A stretch of DNA of 64,000 nt from Linepithema humile (lineage: Eukaryota; Arthropoda; Insecta; Hymenoptera; Formicidae). Where the stretch lies: contig NC_090130.1 of the NCBI RefSeq assembly GCF_040581485.1, positions 28,683,418 through 28,747,417 on the forward strand, read 5' to 3'. The notes beneath the pieces are model-generated. The model was not told where the DNA came from and did no database searches. It saw only the letters and a list, made by a program, of their open reading frames with translations. Both the position numbers and the translations under genes were made by a program. Of the stretch, positions 36,201 through 49,900 are shown piece by piece (position 1 is the stretch's first letter; each line of letters starts with the position of its first letter).

Positions 36201-36850
36201 TTTTTTTTCCTTAACACATTTCTCGAAGCTAACAATCTCATGAAGCAATTCTTCGCACTTCTTATCGCTAATACTAAGTGACGAGTATTAAAGCTCGAGG
36301 CTTCACTCGCATTCGATCCCGAAACGTCGCGTATCTCAGCGTCTGATTGAATTATAGTGGACAGCTTTCCGATCTCTTCGTTTCCTCCCAGCGTGAGGAT
36401 GGTCTATGGGCTTTACAGCGACTGAATTACAGCTACTGTCTCTCATACTGACGAGATGAAACATCAGACTTTGTAAATGGCACGATTTTTACATCTCGAA
36501 AGCGCCAAAGCGCAGGTTCTCGCGAGCCGCGCCAGCGAATATTTTGAATAAACAATTACGAAATCTGGGAATAATATAAATCTGTTATGAAGTATTAACA
36601 AAATTCCGCGAATGCATAAAACACCGCCGTTTAAATCGCGATAGTCTCGACATCCAGCATCAAAGATGCATAATTTATTCATTTTACAGCCGGTGCTATC
36701 GCTATTTCCATGCGAATTGAATTATATAAGGCGTCGCCTTGATCCCTTTGGAGATCGGATCCTGCACCGACTAAATTATAGACTCCGCTATCGTGAATAT
36801 AGACTAAGCAACGAAGAGCACGTCGCGCAGCGTCTGAAGTAAGCAGATAA
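30230..36850. other. Long non-coding stretch
   Basis: Alternating AT-rich (30400-32450, 34600-36150) and GC-rich (32450-34400) segments. No exon was recognised on either strand. Frames such as 32441-32752 and 35569-35919 lack domain features and run against similar frames on the opposite strand. It may be intergenic, or intronic to a gene whose exons are elsewhere. Confidence 0.45.
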
Positions 36851-36856
36851 AGCTCA

Positions 36857-36871
36857 GCGCGCGCGCGCGCG
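36857..36871. repeat. (GC)n run
   Basis: An alternating GC tract of about 15 bases followed by GTGCGAGAGAG. Such runs can adopt left-handed DNA and are unusual in this otherwise AT-biased neighbourhood. Confidence 0.85.
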
Positions 36872-37985
36872 TGCGAGAGAGAGGTGGAGCTTTCTATTCC
36901 TTCAGTCGGCAAAAGTACGAAGGGACGGAAGCTCGCTTAAGACGGCGCTTATCATTCATTCTGCCTCCGCGCTCCTTCATCTGCTCGCCCACTTTTGTCA
37001 CCCGCTCCCTTCGTGTTGTCTGTGATCAGATGAACTGATTAATGACGAGTATACAGGATTTTTACTGTTGCGGAACAACCATAAAATATTGCACAAATCT
37101 GAATAAAGTACACGAGCAAGAAAATCTGGTACATATATAATTTTCTTATCACGAGGTTGGTATTAATTCTCCTCGGCGATATTACAAATTTCGATCCGCG
37201 CATTAATATTTTTGACGGATTTTAGAAAATATTAAGCTGACAACAAATTCAAATATGCATATCGCCATAAATTTTCAAATGTATTAAAATAATTATTTAA
37301 CCCTGCATAATGAATTAAAATTTCTAGAAGTTGAAATAACAATTCGATTGCAAATTTTGGATTCCATTTAGTTTTCATTAACATTAACATTAGAAGCAAA
37401 AATATCTTACACGATGAATGTATATTGAAGAAACAAAAAATAACGGAAAGAATGATCGCAGTAATAATCCACGCTAACGAATTCGTGAATATGATCTCTT
37501 GCTATAAGAGGGATTGTAAACGAAAGAACAACAGCAAGGAAGCGGAAGTTGTTCGAGAGGGACGCTGAGCCACGACGCGCACGAAAATCGCTTGGGATTC
37601 GCGCTGTTTTATGGGACGTTGGAACGCTCGTTTCGCATTGTTTGTTCGCATAATAATTTACGTGCCGTGTTGCTTGTAGGATGACTGCCGCCGTGGAGGT
37701 TGGATGGCGACGGCACGAATAAGAAATGTTCTATATATGTCGCGTGTGAAATAGGAGCGGAAGAGATCAAATGGAGAAAGAGAGAAGGAGAGAAGGCGAG
37801 CGCACAAAGCAGAATAATGCGAGAAGAGAGCGAATGCAGAGAGGAGGACGTGACGAACACATACGTTTTCGTAGACCTAGAAGCGACTAAGCTACCTCGT
37901 GTTTTTTATTTTTCTTTCATTTCTGAATGATATTTTTCGTTCTTCTTGTGAACAGCGTCCTTCTTGTATCGTCACGTCCCGCTTT

Positions 37986-38061
<76 letters not shown>

Positions 38062-40229
38062 GTTTAGCCTCGTAAATTATCTAACGTATTGCGCGACAAC
38101 TGAATAGATTGTCGCAGTAAACCTTTAAATTCGCAATAGTGCGTAACGGAGCAACAAAGTGGAATTTAGAGACGTTTAAAACGTAGGCGAGTATCTTGCG
38201 CTTGGTCGGACGGACGCTTTCACGACCTTCGCACGTCCTTTTAATGCCGGACGGACACTTGAGCTTTCACGACCTTACGCGCTCGCATTGTCCGATCTCT
38301 CAGACACGGCGCGATTAATTGGAGCCGAGGCTTGTGCAAGGATGTGCGAGAGTGTTAAGTAGAACTCACAAAACGGCTGAATCATCCGCCTGCGAGGAAC
38401 TTGAGGCGGCGCTCGTCCGCGAGGACGAAGACAATGACGCGGAAAATAGGGTCTTTGTATGACGTTTTCAAAGGGGATTTACGTCGGCGGGGTTCGTAGA
38501 GCGATGTCGACAATTAATCAAGATCATAAAGTTTGAGAAACCGTAGCTCCCAAAAAATTAAAATTCCAAGCCATTATTTTCCGAGCCTTCGCTTCATCCA
38601 CGTATGTTTAATATCAGACGCCGAAATTAACACTTGACGCGCGAGGCGCGGCAGTGATCGTTTATTCCGGCGCGAATTCGCGAGATCAAAGCAACACAAC
38701 TTCTGTGCATTCTCTGATTGTATCGCGCATCTTACTCGCTCTCAAAATTATCCTCTCACCGAGTCCCGCAACTGCGAGGACGGCGAAAGAATTTGCATGA
38801 GCGGAGTCGCTGCCGCGCATTATCGCCGTAATTTCCATGGAGCGGGTCGCACAGAAGCGCGGGAGAAACGCATTCCATTTGCGTAACACCCGGCATGAAG
38901 TGTTTCTTTGCCGCGGATGTTCAAAAGGAGCGCCGCGATATATGCAACACGCGGGCGGGGAAGACGGAGACGCCCGACAAGAGCGCGTGCGTGCGGCCCC
39001 GTCCTGAATAAAAGATCGTTTTGAGAATCAGCGCGCAGCGCCGTGCGGGATCGAGGCGGAGCCGGGAGCAAAAATCGCGTATCGGATGCTGGTTAATTCA
39101 TGGTAGCCCGGAATCCCGCGGGATAGACGGGCAAAAAGAGAGTAGAGAGTGATAAAGTACGTTTCTAGGTATACGGAGTCTTGTCTCCCTGTGGCTTTCA
39201 CATACGCGCGCGCTTCTCTCTCGTCCGAGTATCCGGCCGATTTTTTGCCAAACTACCTCGCGTTTAGTTCTGAGATATTTCGCTCGGGTCCTGGAGAAGG
39301 ATCTTGAGGATCGGGAAGCACTTGGGCGAGCATGTTGGGCAAATTAAAGTTTAAAAGGCTGCCAGCACCGCGACCTACGATGGATCCGAAGAAGTCGGGC
39401 TTGAAAGTTTTAGCTTGGCTTTGTCACCGCTTAACTCTGGATGAGTAATGCGGGGCGTAATGGGCTTCGCGATAAGCAACTTATCTTAAAACCTTCCGCG
39501 TGACGTTAAATTGACAACATTAATCTTCCATTACTATTTTTGCGCCTCACTTTGTAAAGGATCACGACTGTCTAGTGTATTACGCGATAGATTTTTCGAT
39601 AACACTAGGTTATGTAATTAACTGGATGTGTGTATATTTTAGCCGTGTATTTTTCCAAGTGTTGTCATCCAAAACTTTTAAGAGTTTATCGTTTTTTTTA
39701 CACGCACTCGGAATCGAATATCGAGAGCGGTTCGAAAGTGAGGACAACTAATCGGTAAAATTGAATTTTTACGGGAAATCGACATGTGTCAAATTTAAAA
39801 TAACTTTGTTTATATTCTTGAGAATCCTTTTCGATTGTCATGCATATCGAAACGCGACGCGTTGAAAGCTGCCTTGGTTCTCTTGGCAGGCAATATTCAA
39901 GTGAATAATATACCATGACATTTGAAAACGTTCAGAAAAACGATATCGTTACGACAATATCGCATGAGAAATTTGTATCTTGTATTTTTCTTACAAATAG
40001 GAAAAAAAGAGCATTAATAAAAATAAATTATTCCTTTAATATAAACGAGGAAGGAATAAAATCCCTTTTTCAACGTGGAAGTTTGTGCGAGAGAGCTGTA
40101 TGAGTCATAAATTAAATTGAATACTTGTTTCACTCGTTCAATATATGTTAGGGAGATTCTAACCTCATCTTTTCAAGCGACGCCACTTTTCTGAACGGAT
40201 ATGTGTAAAAAAATAGCAATAGCACTCAC
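36872..40229. other. Non-coding DNA left of the Kazal exon
   Basis: No convincing exon. If the minus-strand Kazal exon belongs to a long gene, this is downstream intron for that gene. It contains the longest dinucleotide repeat of the window (37988-38060) and a GC-rich patch at 38600-39450. A 38-codon frame at 39332-39448 (starting MLGKLKFKR) was noted but is not supported. Confidence 0.4.
37988..38060. repeat. (TC)n microsatellite, about 35 units
   Basis: A nearly pure TC/CT run with one interruption near its 3' end. It is the longest microsatellite in the window. Confidence 0.95.
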
Positions 40230-40439
40230 GGCATGCGCCCTGATTCTTCACTCTGGTGTTTATTCTCTTATTACAGTTGGCCTCCTGCAGGTGACAGTAG
40301 TTCGTGTAGGTCACATCGTCGGTGCCGCAGACGGGATTGGAAGTCAAAGGACAATTCACGGGGCACTGACACTGAGCCTTGCCGGCTTCGGATACGACGC
40401 ACGTAGCGCCGTAAGCGCAGTAGGTTTTCTCGCAGGGCT
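40230..40439 (-). CDS. Exon encoding a follistatin/Kazal module (agrin-like protein)
   Basis: One 210-base exon read on the minus strand, from an acceptor (TTTCAG ending at 40440) to a donor (GTGAGT starting at 40229). Both splice junctions are phase 1, the usual arrangement for shuffled extracellular modules. The roughly 70 residues begin EPCEKTYCAYGATC and have ten cysteines: four in a follistatin N-terminal subdomain, then a Kazal pattern C-x3-C-x7-C-x10-C-x6-C-x13-C with the hallmark PVCGTDDVTYTNYC. Modules like this occur in tandem in agrin-type heparan-sulfate proteoglycans and as fewer copies in follistatins and SPARC-like proteins. The order and spacing most resemble agrin. The usual Asp-Gly of the Kazal loop is Asp-Asp here. 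The remaining exons are not recognised in the window and may lie beyond large introns. Confidence 0.85.
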
Positions 40440-40444
40440 CTGAA

Positions 40445-43400
40445 ACAAGAAAGAAAAAAGCACGTATTATTTATTTTTAATCCATCGCTGGCTACGTCTC
40501 AAAGCATTTCGATCGAGTTCAATCGATGATCAATTTTATCATCAATAAATGCATGAATATTATCGCTTTATTTGATGATTATTTTTTTAGCAAATGAATG
40601 ATATCACTAATAATTTGAAGATAATCCTAGATTAATTTCTAAAGAAGAAATTCCATATAGATTGTTAAATTTCAGTGTGTTTGAGTTTAGCGGAAGTTTA
40701 ATTTCAAAGCTCACTTGTTACAATATTTTAGTTGAAAATTAATAAGTGATAGCAGATAGTAATTGTCGGACGTTTTGCGTTGTCTTAATTTCTTTAAAAC
40801 TTTTCCCCAAACATTTTTATACCATTACTTTTAAGATGTACAATAATAAATGATTTTTTTTTACAAATTATACACACACACACACACAATGCGAGCCAAG
40901 AAAGCCAATCTTCTTTCTTCACGTTTTCGCACAAAAGCTCCGATGAAGGCGTCAAATGATATTATTATGGTAATCAGTCTACTTTTTACTCTCGGTTAAA
41001 AATGGTTTCCGAGTTCGCACCCTTAATCCTTCGAAGTCTAAATGGCTGCTATTTAATCGACTTTACAGAGTGTTTCGCGGCTGAAGGCAACAATAGACAA
41101 CAACTTTCGGACAATGGCGGCCTTTGAATAAATCGTAAACGGCGCTTGATATCGCTGAAAAGCGTTATGTCCCGCTGCCGTACGTTGTTAATTACCAATT
41201 CTGGCCGAGTACATTTTTTTGTCATTTAAACTGCGCGAAAAGAAAATGGAGAGCCAGCCGAGCGTTAAGTCGAACGGTAAGAAATCGCGAAAGCGAAAGA
41301 ATAAAATTCCCCGCTGATAAAAGGTTTTACGGCCGAGCAGTTTCCATTTATCGCGATGTTCGCAGTGCTACGCGAATAAAGACCAGTTCGCTTACGTACT
41401 GCGTCGCTCGCAAGCGAGTTTCAACAACGCTGTGTCGGTTTCGTTGTAACACGCAACACCGCACGACAGTTCACATTTTTTTTCCCCCCAGCAGAACCGT
41501 CAGGAACCAACCGTCCAATGGGAAAACGCCAATTACTGCGCCAGTTACTCCGTAAAAATAATTAGTAACCGCGGGTCTCGCGAGAACGAATAAATTCTTC
41601 CGGTCTCATTTTCTTCACACCGTCTAAATCTTGAGGGACTCTTACTCCCTCCTGAAATTTTTCGCTTCATTTTTTACATTAAACGTAATATAGCGATATA
41701 TAAATGCTTCGAAAATTGCGTTGTATTGAATTAAGTTTAACTATCGTTCAAGCCGGCTGGACCCCCATTTTTCTGCCTCGTCTGTCCGACGGCGTCTTTT
41801 CGACTCGTGTAAACGCAATCAATTTTACAGAAAAGTTTGTTCGCAGAAGATGGACCCGTGTAGGGAAAGAAATCCCAATGGATAATCCGTGCCGCGCAAT
41901 CATTAATATAGCGAACGAGTTGATCCTCAACGAAAAGATCGCTAAACTTGCGCGCCAGCCGGTTCAATAGTTCCTTTCGCGATGGCCGCGCGGAACGGAA
42001 AGAAGATAGTTTTCTTCCTGCGTCCCTTCGCTATACTTCTCTATTTTTCAACCATTCCGCATGAAACGGTCGCCGAACGACGTCATCCGTGTGCCGCGGC
42101 TGAAGAAAGCGATAAAGAGCCGTTTTTCGTAAAACCGTTCCCGCTCCAATCCTTTTTGCGACTCAACGGAAGCGGCTACGGGGAATACCGTTTCCGGTTC
42201 TGCGAATCTTCGACGATTCGCGAATTTTTTCGTCGGAAATCGCCTCTCGTTAGAGTCCCTTTTTTTTCCATTTACACGTTTTACCTGAGTTTCTTTCGAA
42301 ACGTCCTTCAAAAGAACGAACATTCGAACGGTAACATATCCTTCTCGTTTCCTTTTCAAATAACGCAGATCTAGCGAATGTTTTTCCAACATTTCGCTAT
42401 CCTTAATAAAAAATTCTATGCATAATTGAAATTTGTAACAATTGATCTTCAGTTGCAAAAATATTCAATATTAAAATTTAACACAGAAAAAGTCAAATGA
42501 AACTTTCGCCAAAGTTCAATTCGACGAAAGATCTCGTAGCTGGAATACGTGTACGATACTTTTGAATATTAAAAATATATGTAAAAATAATTTGAGGACT
42601 CTACGTTATCGCGAATTGCGACAACAGGAATTTTTACCCCCTTTTTCTTCCGCTCGATAGTACCAGTCCATTGTCAGTTTTAATCGACGTACCTCCGAGC
42701 CAAATTTTTGATTTTGCAGACAGACTGAAATACGCTTTGCAGCCCGACTCTATATAGCACGCGTGTGACTCTCGATTTGTTCCAACAGAATTATATCCGT
42801 TTCGATGATATCGTCGTTTCCGCTGTCTATTGTTTACAGCGAGTCACGCCAAAATATTTCGCCGCACAGTGCAGGTGTGACTTTTGGCGGTCGGCGACAG
42901 CGCCATTTGTGTGATCCTTGCGCTGTTGTCAAAGCGAAAGGACGCGGGCTCGGATGTGACACGCGACATGATTATTTCCCCGCAATGTGTAAAGTGTGAT
43001 GGGTTGTTACTCGCGACTTGACCGGTTTAGCCAGCGTGAATTTTCGCAAATTACGCATTTGTGAACTTTCAATGTGAGATAGCACGGAATTAATTGTCAC
43101 GTATATCTCGAAAAGTCTTTCAACCACTTTTAGATAAGAGAAAGTTCGTTTATAATTGATAAAAATGTCTATGAAACGTGTTATTACTTAAAAAAATTCT
43201 CTTTCTTATAAAAAAATGTAACAATATATTATACGATTAAGAGACTGTATACGCTTTTATAAGAAACACTTCAAATTTTCGGAGATATTTTTATCTTTTA
43301 AAAGTTAGATATTTGTTAATGCGCAGTTTATTTTTATTTTTCTCGGATAAACGTCTAAAAAATGCATGATTGTGAGCAATTAAAAATATGCTATTAACAG

Positions 43401-46390
43401 CATAAACAGCTAATATGCTGTTAAAAGAAATGTCGGCTCAAGTCTGAATATTCGTGAGCTATCTACGTTATCTCGCATATCAATTTCACTTATGATATGT
43501 TCTGGTTGCGTATATCTCCATTTTTTTTCTTTTTTACGACGTACGCAAATAAGGTCTATCATCCGACTGTCCCCGTTTACGTATGATCGACATACGGTTT
43601 ACGTTGGAGCAGGCAATTTTATCCGCGAAAGATTAGCAATTAATGTTTGTTGTACAGTGATCGGGCTAATTACGATTTTTAAAGAATGCAATCGGAATGT
43701 GTCAGTGATGATGAAGAAAAATTTCAATATAAAAATAAATAATATTTAGCTACAGAAATTCAAAACTAATTTTTATTATATTTTAAATTAAAGCAGTAAT
43801 TTAATTTAATGTCCAATATAAAATATTGCACATTATTACGGTTCAGTAAATTTCTCTCGCAGCCAGCAAAATAACGTATAATATTTTTCAAATAAAATTG
43901 AGAACATAAAAGTTTATTCGACGTAAAAAAGAAAAAAATATATATATATATTTTGATTTCAAGTCCTTTTTGCAAAATGTTTCATATATATTATATTACA
44001 TTTACCATAATTATATCGCAACCAAAAATTTTGATTAATCAAAATTATTGCGTAAAGAGAGAGAGAGAGATGTGAGTTATCAAACAACAATTTATCGTTA
44101 ATTATAACAACAAAAAATACTCTCTCGCATCCTGTCGAATGTAATTTATCATAGCTATTCTTGAAATTTAACCATTTGAAGAAAGCATCAATAATAAAAC
44201 AATATGTATAAATTCTGCAAATAAAAATCGTATTTATTTTAAATTTTGAAGTCCGTCGCATAGATTATTTTGCCTCGATTACGTTCGCAATACGATCTCA
44301 ACTTGTTTGACGGATAAAATCGCCATTTAAAAATTTTTTTTGTTATCTATTTTTTAAAGTAAAATTTTTATCGCATCAGGATGCACTTGCGTATGTATCT
44401 TTATCATTACAGAAGCACACGCACACATGTTATAAATATATGTAATAAAGCCTTCATAAAACCTTCATAACAAAATCATAATTTCATAATAAATCTGGGA
44501 AATACGAAAATATCGCATTCAAAATAAAAAATATATCTTTTGTAATCGTCAATTTTATGTTATCCGCCTAAACTCGGCTGTATAATAATGTTGAAATAGT
44601 GTATTAATGCACCGAAATGAAACAGATAAACGAATAAAAAAATAATTATAATAAAAACTCGACTATAATTTTCAAAATTATTAGAATTGTTGAACAGGTT
44701 ATTGCGGCTGATCAACTGTCTTATAAATTTTTATGAAATACCTGGAGCTTGTTAAAATCAGAAAGTCAATCAACGCAATCTTAAACGGCTGTGAATTTTT
44801 TATCCCCCTGTCGCGTACTCTCTTGTAATAATAACGGGTTTTTGCGAGCGATGCACTTGTGATGTGCTCGCATGACAACAGAAACAGAGATATCTCTGTT
44901 TTTTCCCGGTCAATTGATGCGAATGAGGGGAGGACTGTGAGAAGAAAGTCGGCGCGCACGTCACATCTTTTCCGGAATAAAATGCCGGTTGCAAGTAATT
45001 AATCCCGGTTGCCAGTTCAGCGAGACGACGAAGACGGATCGCAAGCTTAATTGCGGCGCGAATGAAACTCTTTTCTGCGAACGGCGGAAACGTCGGCCCC
45101 GCGATATGAACACGTTGCAAACGCCACGATGTCCGGCCGCGACCCGTGATTAATGTCTCGCTTCATTTACCGCGTGATCGGATCGTCGGTATAATTAATT
45201 AACCGCCCTCGCGTTTTCATCGCGTCCTTTGGGTCAGGACAATATGAAATTGAAGCGAAGAGGTCCTTATCGCGGGGCGAGATTTCGCCGTACTGGATCG
45301 CCGAGCCGGCTCGTCGGTGTTGAATCCACGTCGAATTTTGGTTCCTCGATTAATTTTATCGAGCGAGTGTCTACGAATCTGATTAGTCGGCGTGATTAAT
45401 CAACTCGCGTTCGCGAGCGCTGTTAACAAATTTGCTTGTCACGCCGAGATACAGAGTCTTAAAATACGTGCACGTAGAAATGAACTCTGTGCGAGGCATA
45501 ATAATGACTGCATTTATGAAAGTAACACAATCGGGCGCGGTAGCTCGATGCGGTATCTGCACTGTAATGGAAACACCGCGTGCAGAATTTTTCGAGACTT
45601 TACAGTTCGTAATACATTTTTTCTTTTCTTCTTCGCGTCTGTGCGTTTTAACGGAAAGTTAAAACGAGGATTGTTTGCATTGAAATTTTCGATCCCTTAA
45701 TTTTCAAGATTGCAATCTAATTTGCGACAGTTTCATTTCATTATCATAACCAGCTACTGCAAACGCAAATAAAAAGATTTCTCTCGAAGCTACAATTTGT
45801 CGTAGAAAATTCACCTGAAATTTAAAATAATATATATTATATATTAACTTGTATTGAATATTTTCCCCCCTCATTACTTTCGGCCCTAAAGCGCCCTTTC
45901 TCATACTTTTTACAACGCTCTTTTACGCGTCGCATATTTTCCGCGTATTGACGGCCCTCTTCGATTCGCCCGCCGTCGACTATCGCAAGCTCCGAGGGTT
46001 GTGCGCAGACGCGCGCGCTTATCGCTGTTGCGAGATCGCTTCTTCTGACCGTAGATATCCGTCGAAATGAGGTTAGCCCCTTTCTTGTCCTACACGCCGA
46101 TGCAATCGCCTCGGCGCGCATACCGTATTTCACGTAGTTTATAACGGCGGGGCGAAGTGGCGCACTTTGCCGCGCGTTACGGTAAACAGGTCCACGTGCA
46201 TTAAGTAGTAACCCGCCGTCTGTAGTCAGCCGCCGAGTGTTGGCGGCGGCGGTAGGAGGTGGGGTCAACAACCCGGGCTACTCGATCCCCGCGGCGCCCG
46301 CGTACACTTAACACTTCGGCGTTTCTTGCACCGAGATTCCGAACCGCACCACGCCGGTGCCTCGTTTCGCTCTAATCGGCGCGAGAAATC
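40445..46390. other. Non-coding DNA right of the Kazal exon
   Basis: Presumed upstream intron of the Kazal-module gene or intergenic DNA. A small (AC)n run lies near 40870-40890. A palindromic TGCTATTAACAGCATA / TATGCTGTTAA pair lies near 43388-43425. A GC/CpG-rich patch at 45900-46330 could be promoter-like, but no exon was recognised. Frames at 41982-42374 and 45837-46271 are unsupported. Confidence 0.4.
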
Positions 46391-46391
46391 G

Positions 46392-46948
46392 CGGCATTTA
46401 TTGTTACGTGTTATTTACAGCCGTGCCGCTGCGCGCCCGCCGAACGTTACATCATGAGTTCCGGCCGACCGAAAGCAAAAACCAGCAATGTGAATTTCGC
46501 TCCTTCGCCGCGCGGCTGATTTACTCGTTTCGAGTTATTCGCCGTTTGTTTCCACGAGAACTATTGTTTCGTCTTTTCGAGAATACGACTTTCCCGATGA
46601 ATATGGAATTAATTTCTGTTTAAGGGAGAAAAAGCAGCGAACTTTAATGTAATAATACTTATTCAATGGCAATTAAATTTTGCACAATTGTATTTGGAAA
46701 AAGAACGTTCTATTGAACAAAATTTTTTATCAAAAAAGCCGTTAACCATAAATTTTTAGTCGTTAATGTCTTAACAAATATCTGTCGTTGTTACACGCAC
46801 GCTGTTTTATTCTATACGTTATATTTATTCGTATGCGCGTAACGATAATGACGCATTTCTTTCAAACGTCATATCGTCGAACAATTGTGCTTAATTCATG
46901 GCTATGCTATGAGCAATTGTGGCATTTATTGTGACGTGTTATTTACAG
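46392..46948 (+). repeat. Diverged direct repeat, two copies 528 bp apart
   Basis: A stretch of about 28 bases, GGCATTTATTGTTACGTGTT followed by ATTTACAG, at 46392-46420 recurs with one or two changes at 46920-46948. Weaker similarity continues for some tens of bases on the right. The GC-rich first copy and AT-rich second copy suggest old duplication with different base drift. Confidence 0.55.
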
Positions 46949-46949
46949 T

Positions 46950-49900
46950 GACGATCGAATGTAGCGTTATATGTTCACGTTGAACCAGATAAAACTGCCA
47001 CAAATTTTGCCTTTCACGATAGCGATTCAACCGTTCGGAGCCCGTCGCTAAATTTCACTCATTCAGAATTGCAAATTTCATAAGCGCGAGCATGCGGTTG
47101 ATATGCAGATAAAAACGTAGTGAGCATTGAAGAGTCAATAATAGTTTCCTTATTATTCAACACTTTTATATGTGCAAAGACGAGCGCAATGATTTATGCA
47201 AGACGAAAGAAAAAGTTATCTTGCGATGAAACTTTGGAGTCAAATCGGAATGTCCAATCTTTGGCGCAAAATAATATATATTTATTATACAATTATACAA
47301 TTAACAAAGTTCAACAATGCTTTACCTTTTGGGTGACTCATTATCGAGATTAGAAAAATATGTACATACGCATGTCGGATTTGCAGCATAAAACAAGTGC
47401 GGAAAAAAGAAATATTTTCCAAAAATAAAACAAGCTCTCTTCAATTACTCATTTTTCGATATTTTTCTAATAAATTTTTGCGCGTAATTAGTACATTATA
47501 TTCGACGCTTTTCCAAAGCCGAAACAATGTGCAGAATTTGTAGGCTGAAAGTACAGGCGGAAATAGGTTCGTTCCGCAATTGATGCCCTTAACTTTAGTC
47601 ATTATCTATACGGCCAACTTGAGTGGTAGTCGTTTACGATCGTTTTAACCGCGCCGGTGCATTCGTAACGTGTTCGGAAACGCATCGCGATAAGGAAAAG
47701 ATAACAGCGCCGAGACTAGACGTCCAGAGACTCTTGAAATCGAGATTATCGTGCTTGACCGTTCGTGATAACGAATAGAAGTTAACACATTATCAGTCAT
47801 TGATATCGATCCGATTAAATTATCATTAAGCGTTCTTCAGTTCTTATCAATCAACGATTCGAAGTGTCGAAATTCTGACATTAAAAAGAAACTCCGTCCT
47901 CTTCGGATATTCGCGCTCGAAAGGGACGCGCGACTGCCGAGACGTGTTATTCAGAAACGATGCTTTAATATATCCACAAATATCCAGGCCCCATCGATGC
48001 GCAATAAAATATCTGCCGTCGCGAAATATTGAAAGGCGTGCCGCATATATGAGCGGGCGAGGGATATATCGAATACGGCGAATTTTTCTCGGAACGGTTT
48101 CATTTTAAGCGATGACTCGCCGTCCGCCCGCATTCGGATTCTCAGATTTTTCCTACCGTGAGGCGAAGGGAGGAGGAGAGGGGGGGGGGGTAGCGGGGAA
48201 AGATGCGGACGATCGTCGATATCGACGGCGGTGTCGCGCGAGAAGTCGACATTTCGACGAGGAAGAAAGCGGGCCCCCTCTGCGATTTTTGTATGCAGAA
48301 CGGAAACTGGACGCGGGCGAATATTATTAATACTTCTCGCGTGTAATCCGTCAACAAGTCCCTTTCTCCCCTCCCACTCCACCCCCCCTCCGGTCATTGC
48401 CTTCGGTGTCGGGTGACAAAAAGCTTAGAAGCTTCGTGAAAGCGCAGCGGTCAGTCATACCGGCGCCGTTATCGAGGGGGGATATAAATGCGCGAGTCTA
48501 TCGATTTCGTGTCTGACTTCTCGCCGTCTCCAGCGTAGGGCGTGTTGTCAAACGGGACGAGTTTCCTCGTAAATGTAGAAGAGGACCGGGCTTCTCCGCG
48601 GCTTGTAAAGGGCTGTAAATTACATTTTGACATCATGACGCGGGTGTATCGAGAGACGCGTCAGATGAGCTGTATAGCGCCGATGTTGCGAAATTGGAAG
48701 CTGCCGGAGAGAGAGAGAGAGAGAGAGGGGGGGGGAAGAGAGAGGGGGGAGCTGAGAATCTACACCAAAGCGTAGACGTGTGCATCACGCTTCATTTAAT
48801 TAACTCTTTAATTGGAGGCTTCTTTCTCTCGTAGTAATCCGAGTATCTCTCTTTAAATTTCTAAATATCTTTTAATTTTTGCAGTAAAATATTTGAACTT
48901 TTTAAGCTGCTTCACTTCAACGGAATTACAAATTTATTCACAACGTGCTTTGAGTATATTTAGGATAAATTTCGTCGAGTAAAAAGCCGTGATTTTGTAA
49001 TTGATTGAACGGATTACAAGACGCCGGTCGAATATACGGAGAGTATCTCCTCTATTCTCAATTCATTAATTAAGACGATTATTATCCGATCGTTGAAACT
49101 CTCTCCAGCACTAAGCACGCGTTTCATAATTAGAGTTTCCTGCATGCAATTATAAAGCGTAAGCTTTGATTAGTCCCCATGAGCGTAACGATGTTCGCAT
49201 TTTTAATTATGTATATTATATGCATGGCAGTTATGTATGATTTAAACGTAAAATGTAGCAGTGCATATTTAAGATCACATTTCTGGCTAAAACTATGTGA
49301 AATAATAATTTGCGTGCTTGCAATAATTGTCATTTATGTGATCACGAAGTTTGATCATAAATGTTTTTTTTTTTTCAAAATTATGCTTTCATCTGCCTTT
49401 TAATTGTTACAATTTATTTTTCCAATTGTTCCTAATAATCTTTTTTAAAGCTAGAACTTTTCAGCTAGATCTTTATTAATTACACAAATCTGTGCTTTTC
49501 AATGGTAAGCAGAATAATAGAATATACAAGTATTTAAGTAAATAAATGCGCAAGGTATCGTACTGTTTAATTACTACAAAATGAGCCATCTGCTATCATT
49601 AATAATTAATTAATTGTTATCATTAAATGCAAACGATTAATTGATAATTGCCAGAATAATTTATGCACATGCCACTAATTAGTCCACTCTGCACACTGTT
49701 CATTCAAAATGTCGATTATGCAACAACAATTGTCATTATTATGAAATAATGCCCAGTTTCGATGAATTAATTATACTTACCCTTTCTATTCATTTGTTTT
49801 ACTTAACTCATTTTGTACGAGGATAACTTCTGCTTCATTCGCGGAAACTTTTCTATGCTCAAGACGAAAACAAATAACAACCTACATTTATTCATTATTC

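Noticed and set aside
39332..39448. Short frame starting MLGKLKFKR, 38 codons
   Set aside because: Plausible start and a GTAATG near its end, but too short, with no recognised homologue or partner exon.
45837..46271. 144-codon minus-strand frame in CpG-rich DNA
   Set aside because: No domain, no conserved motif, and composition explains the lack of stops. The region may be promoter-like but this was not shown.
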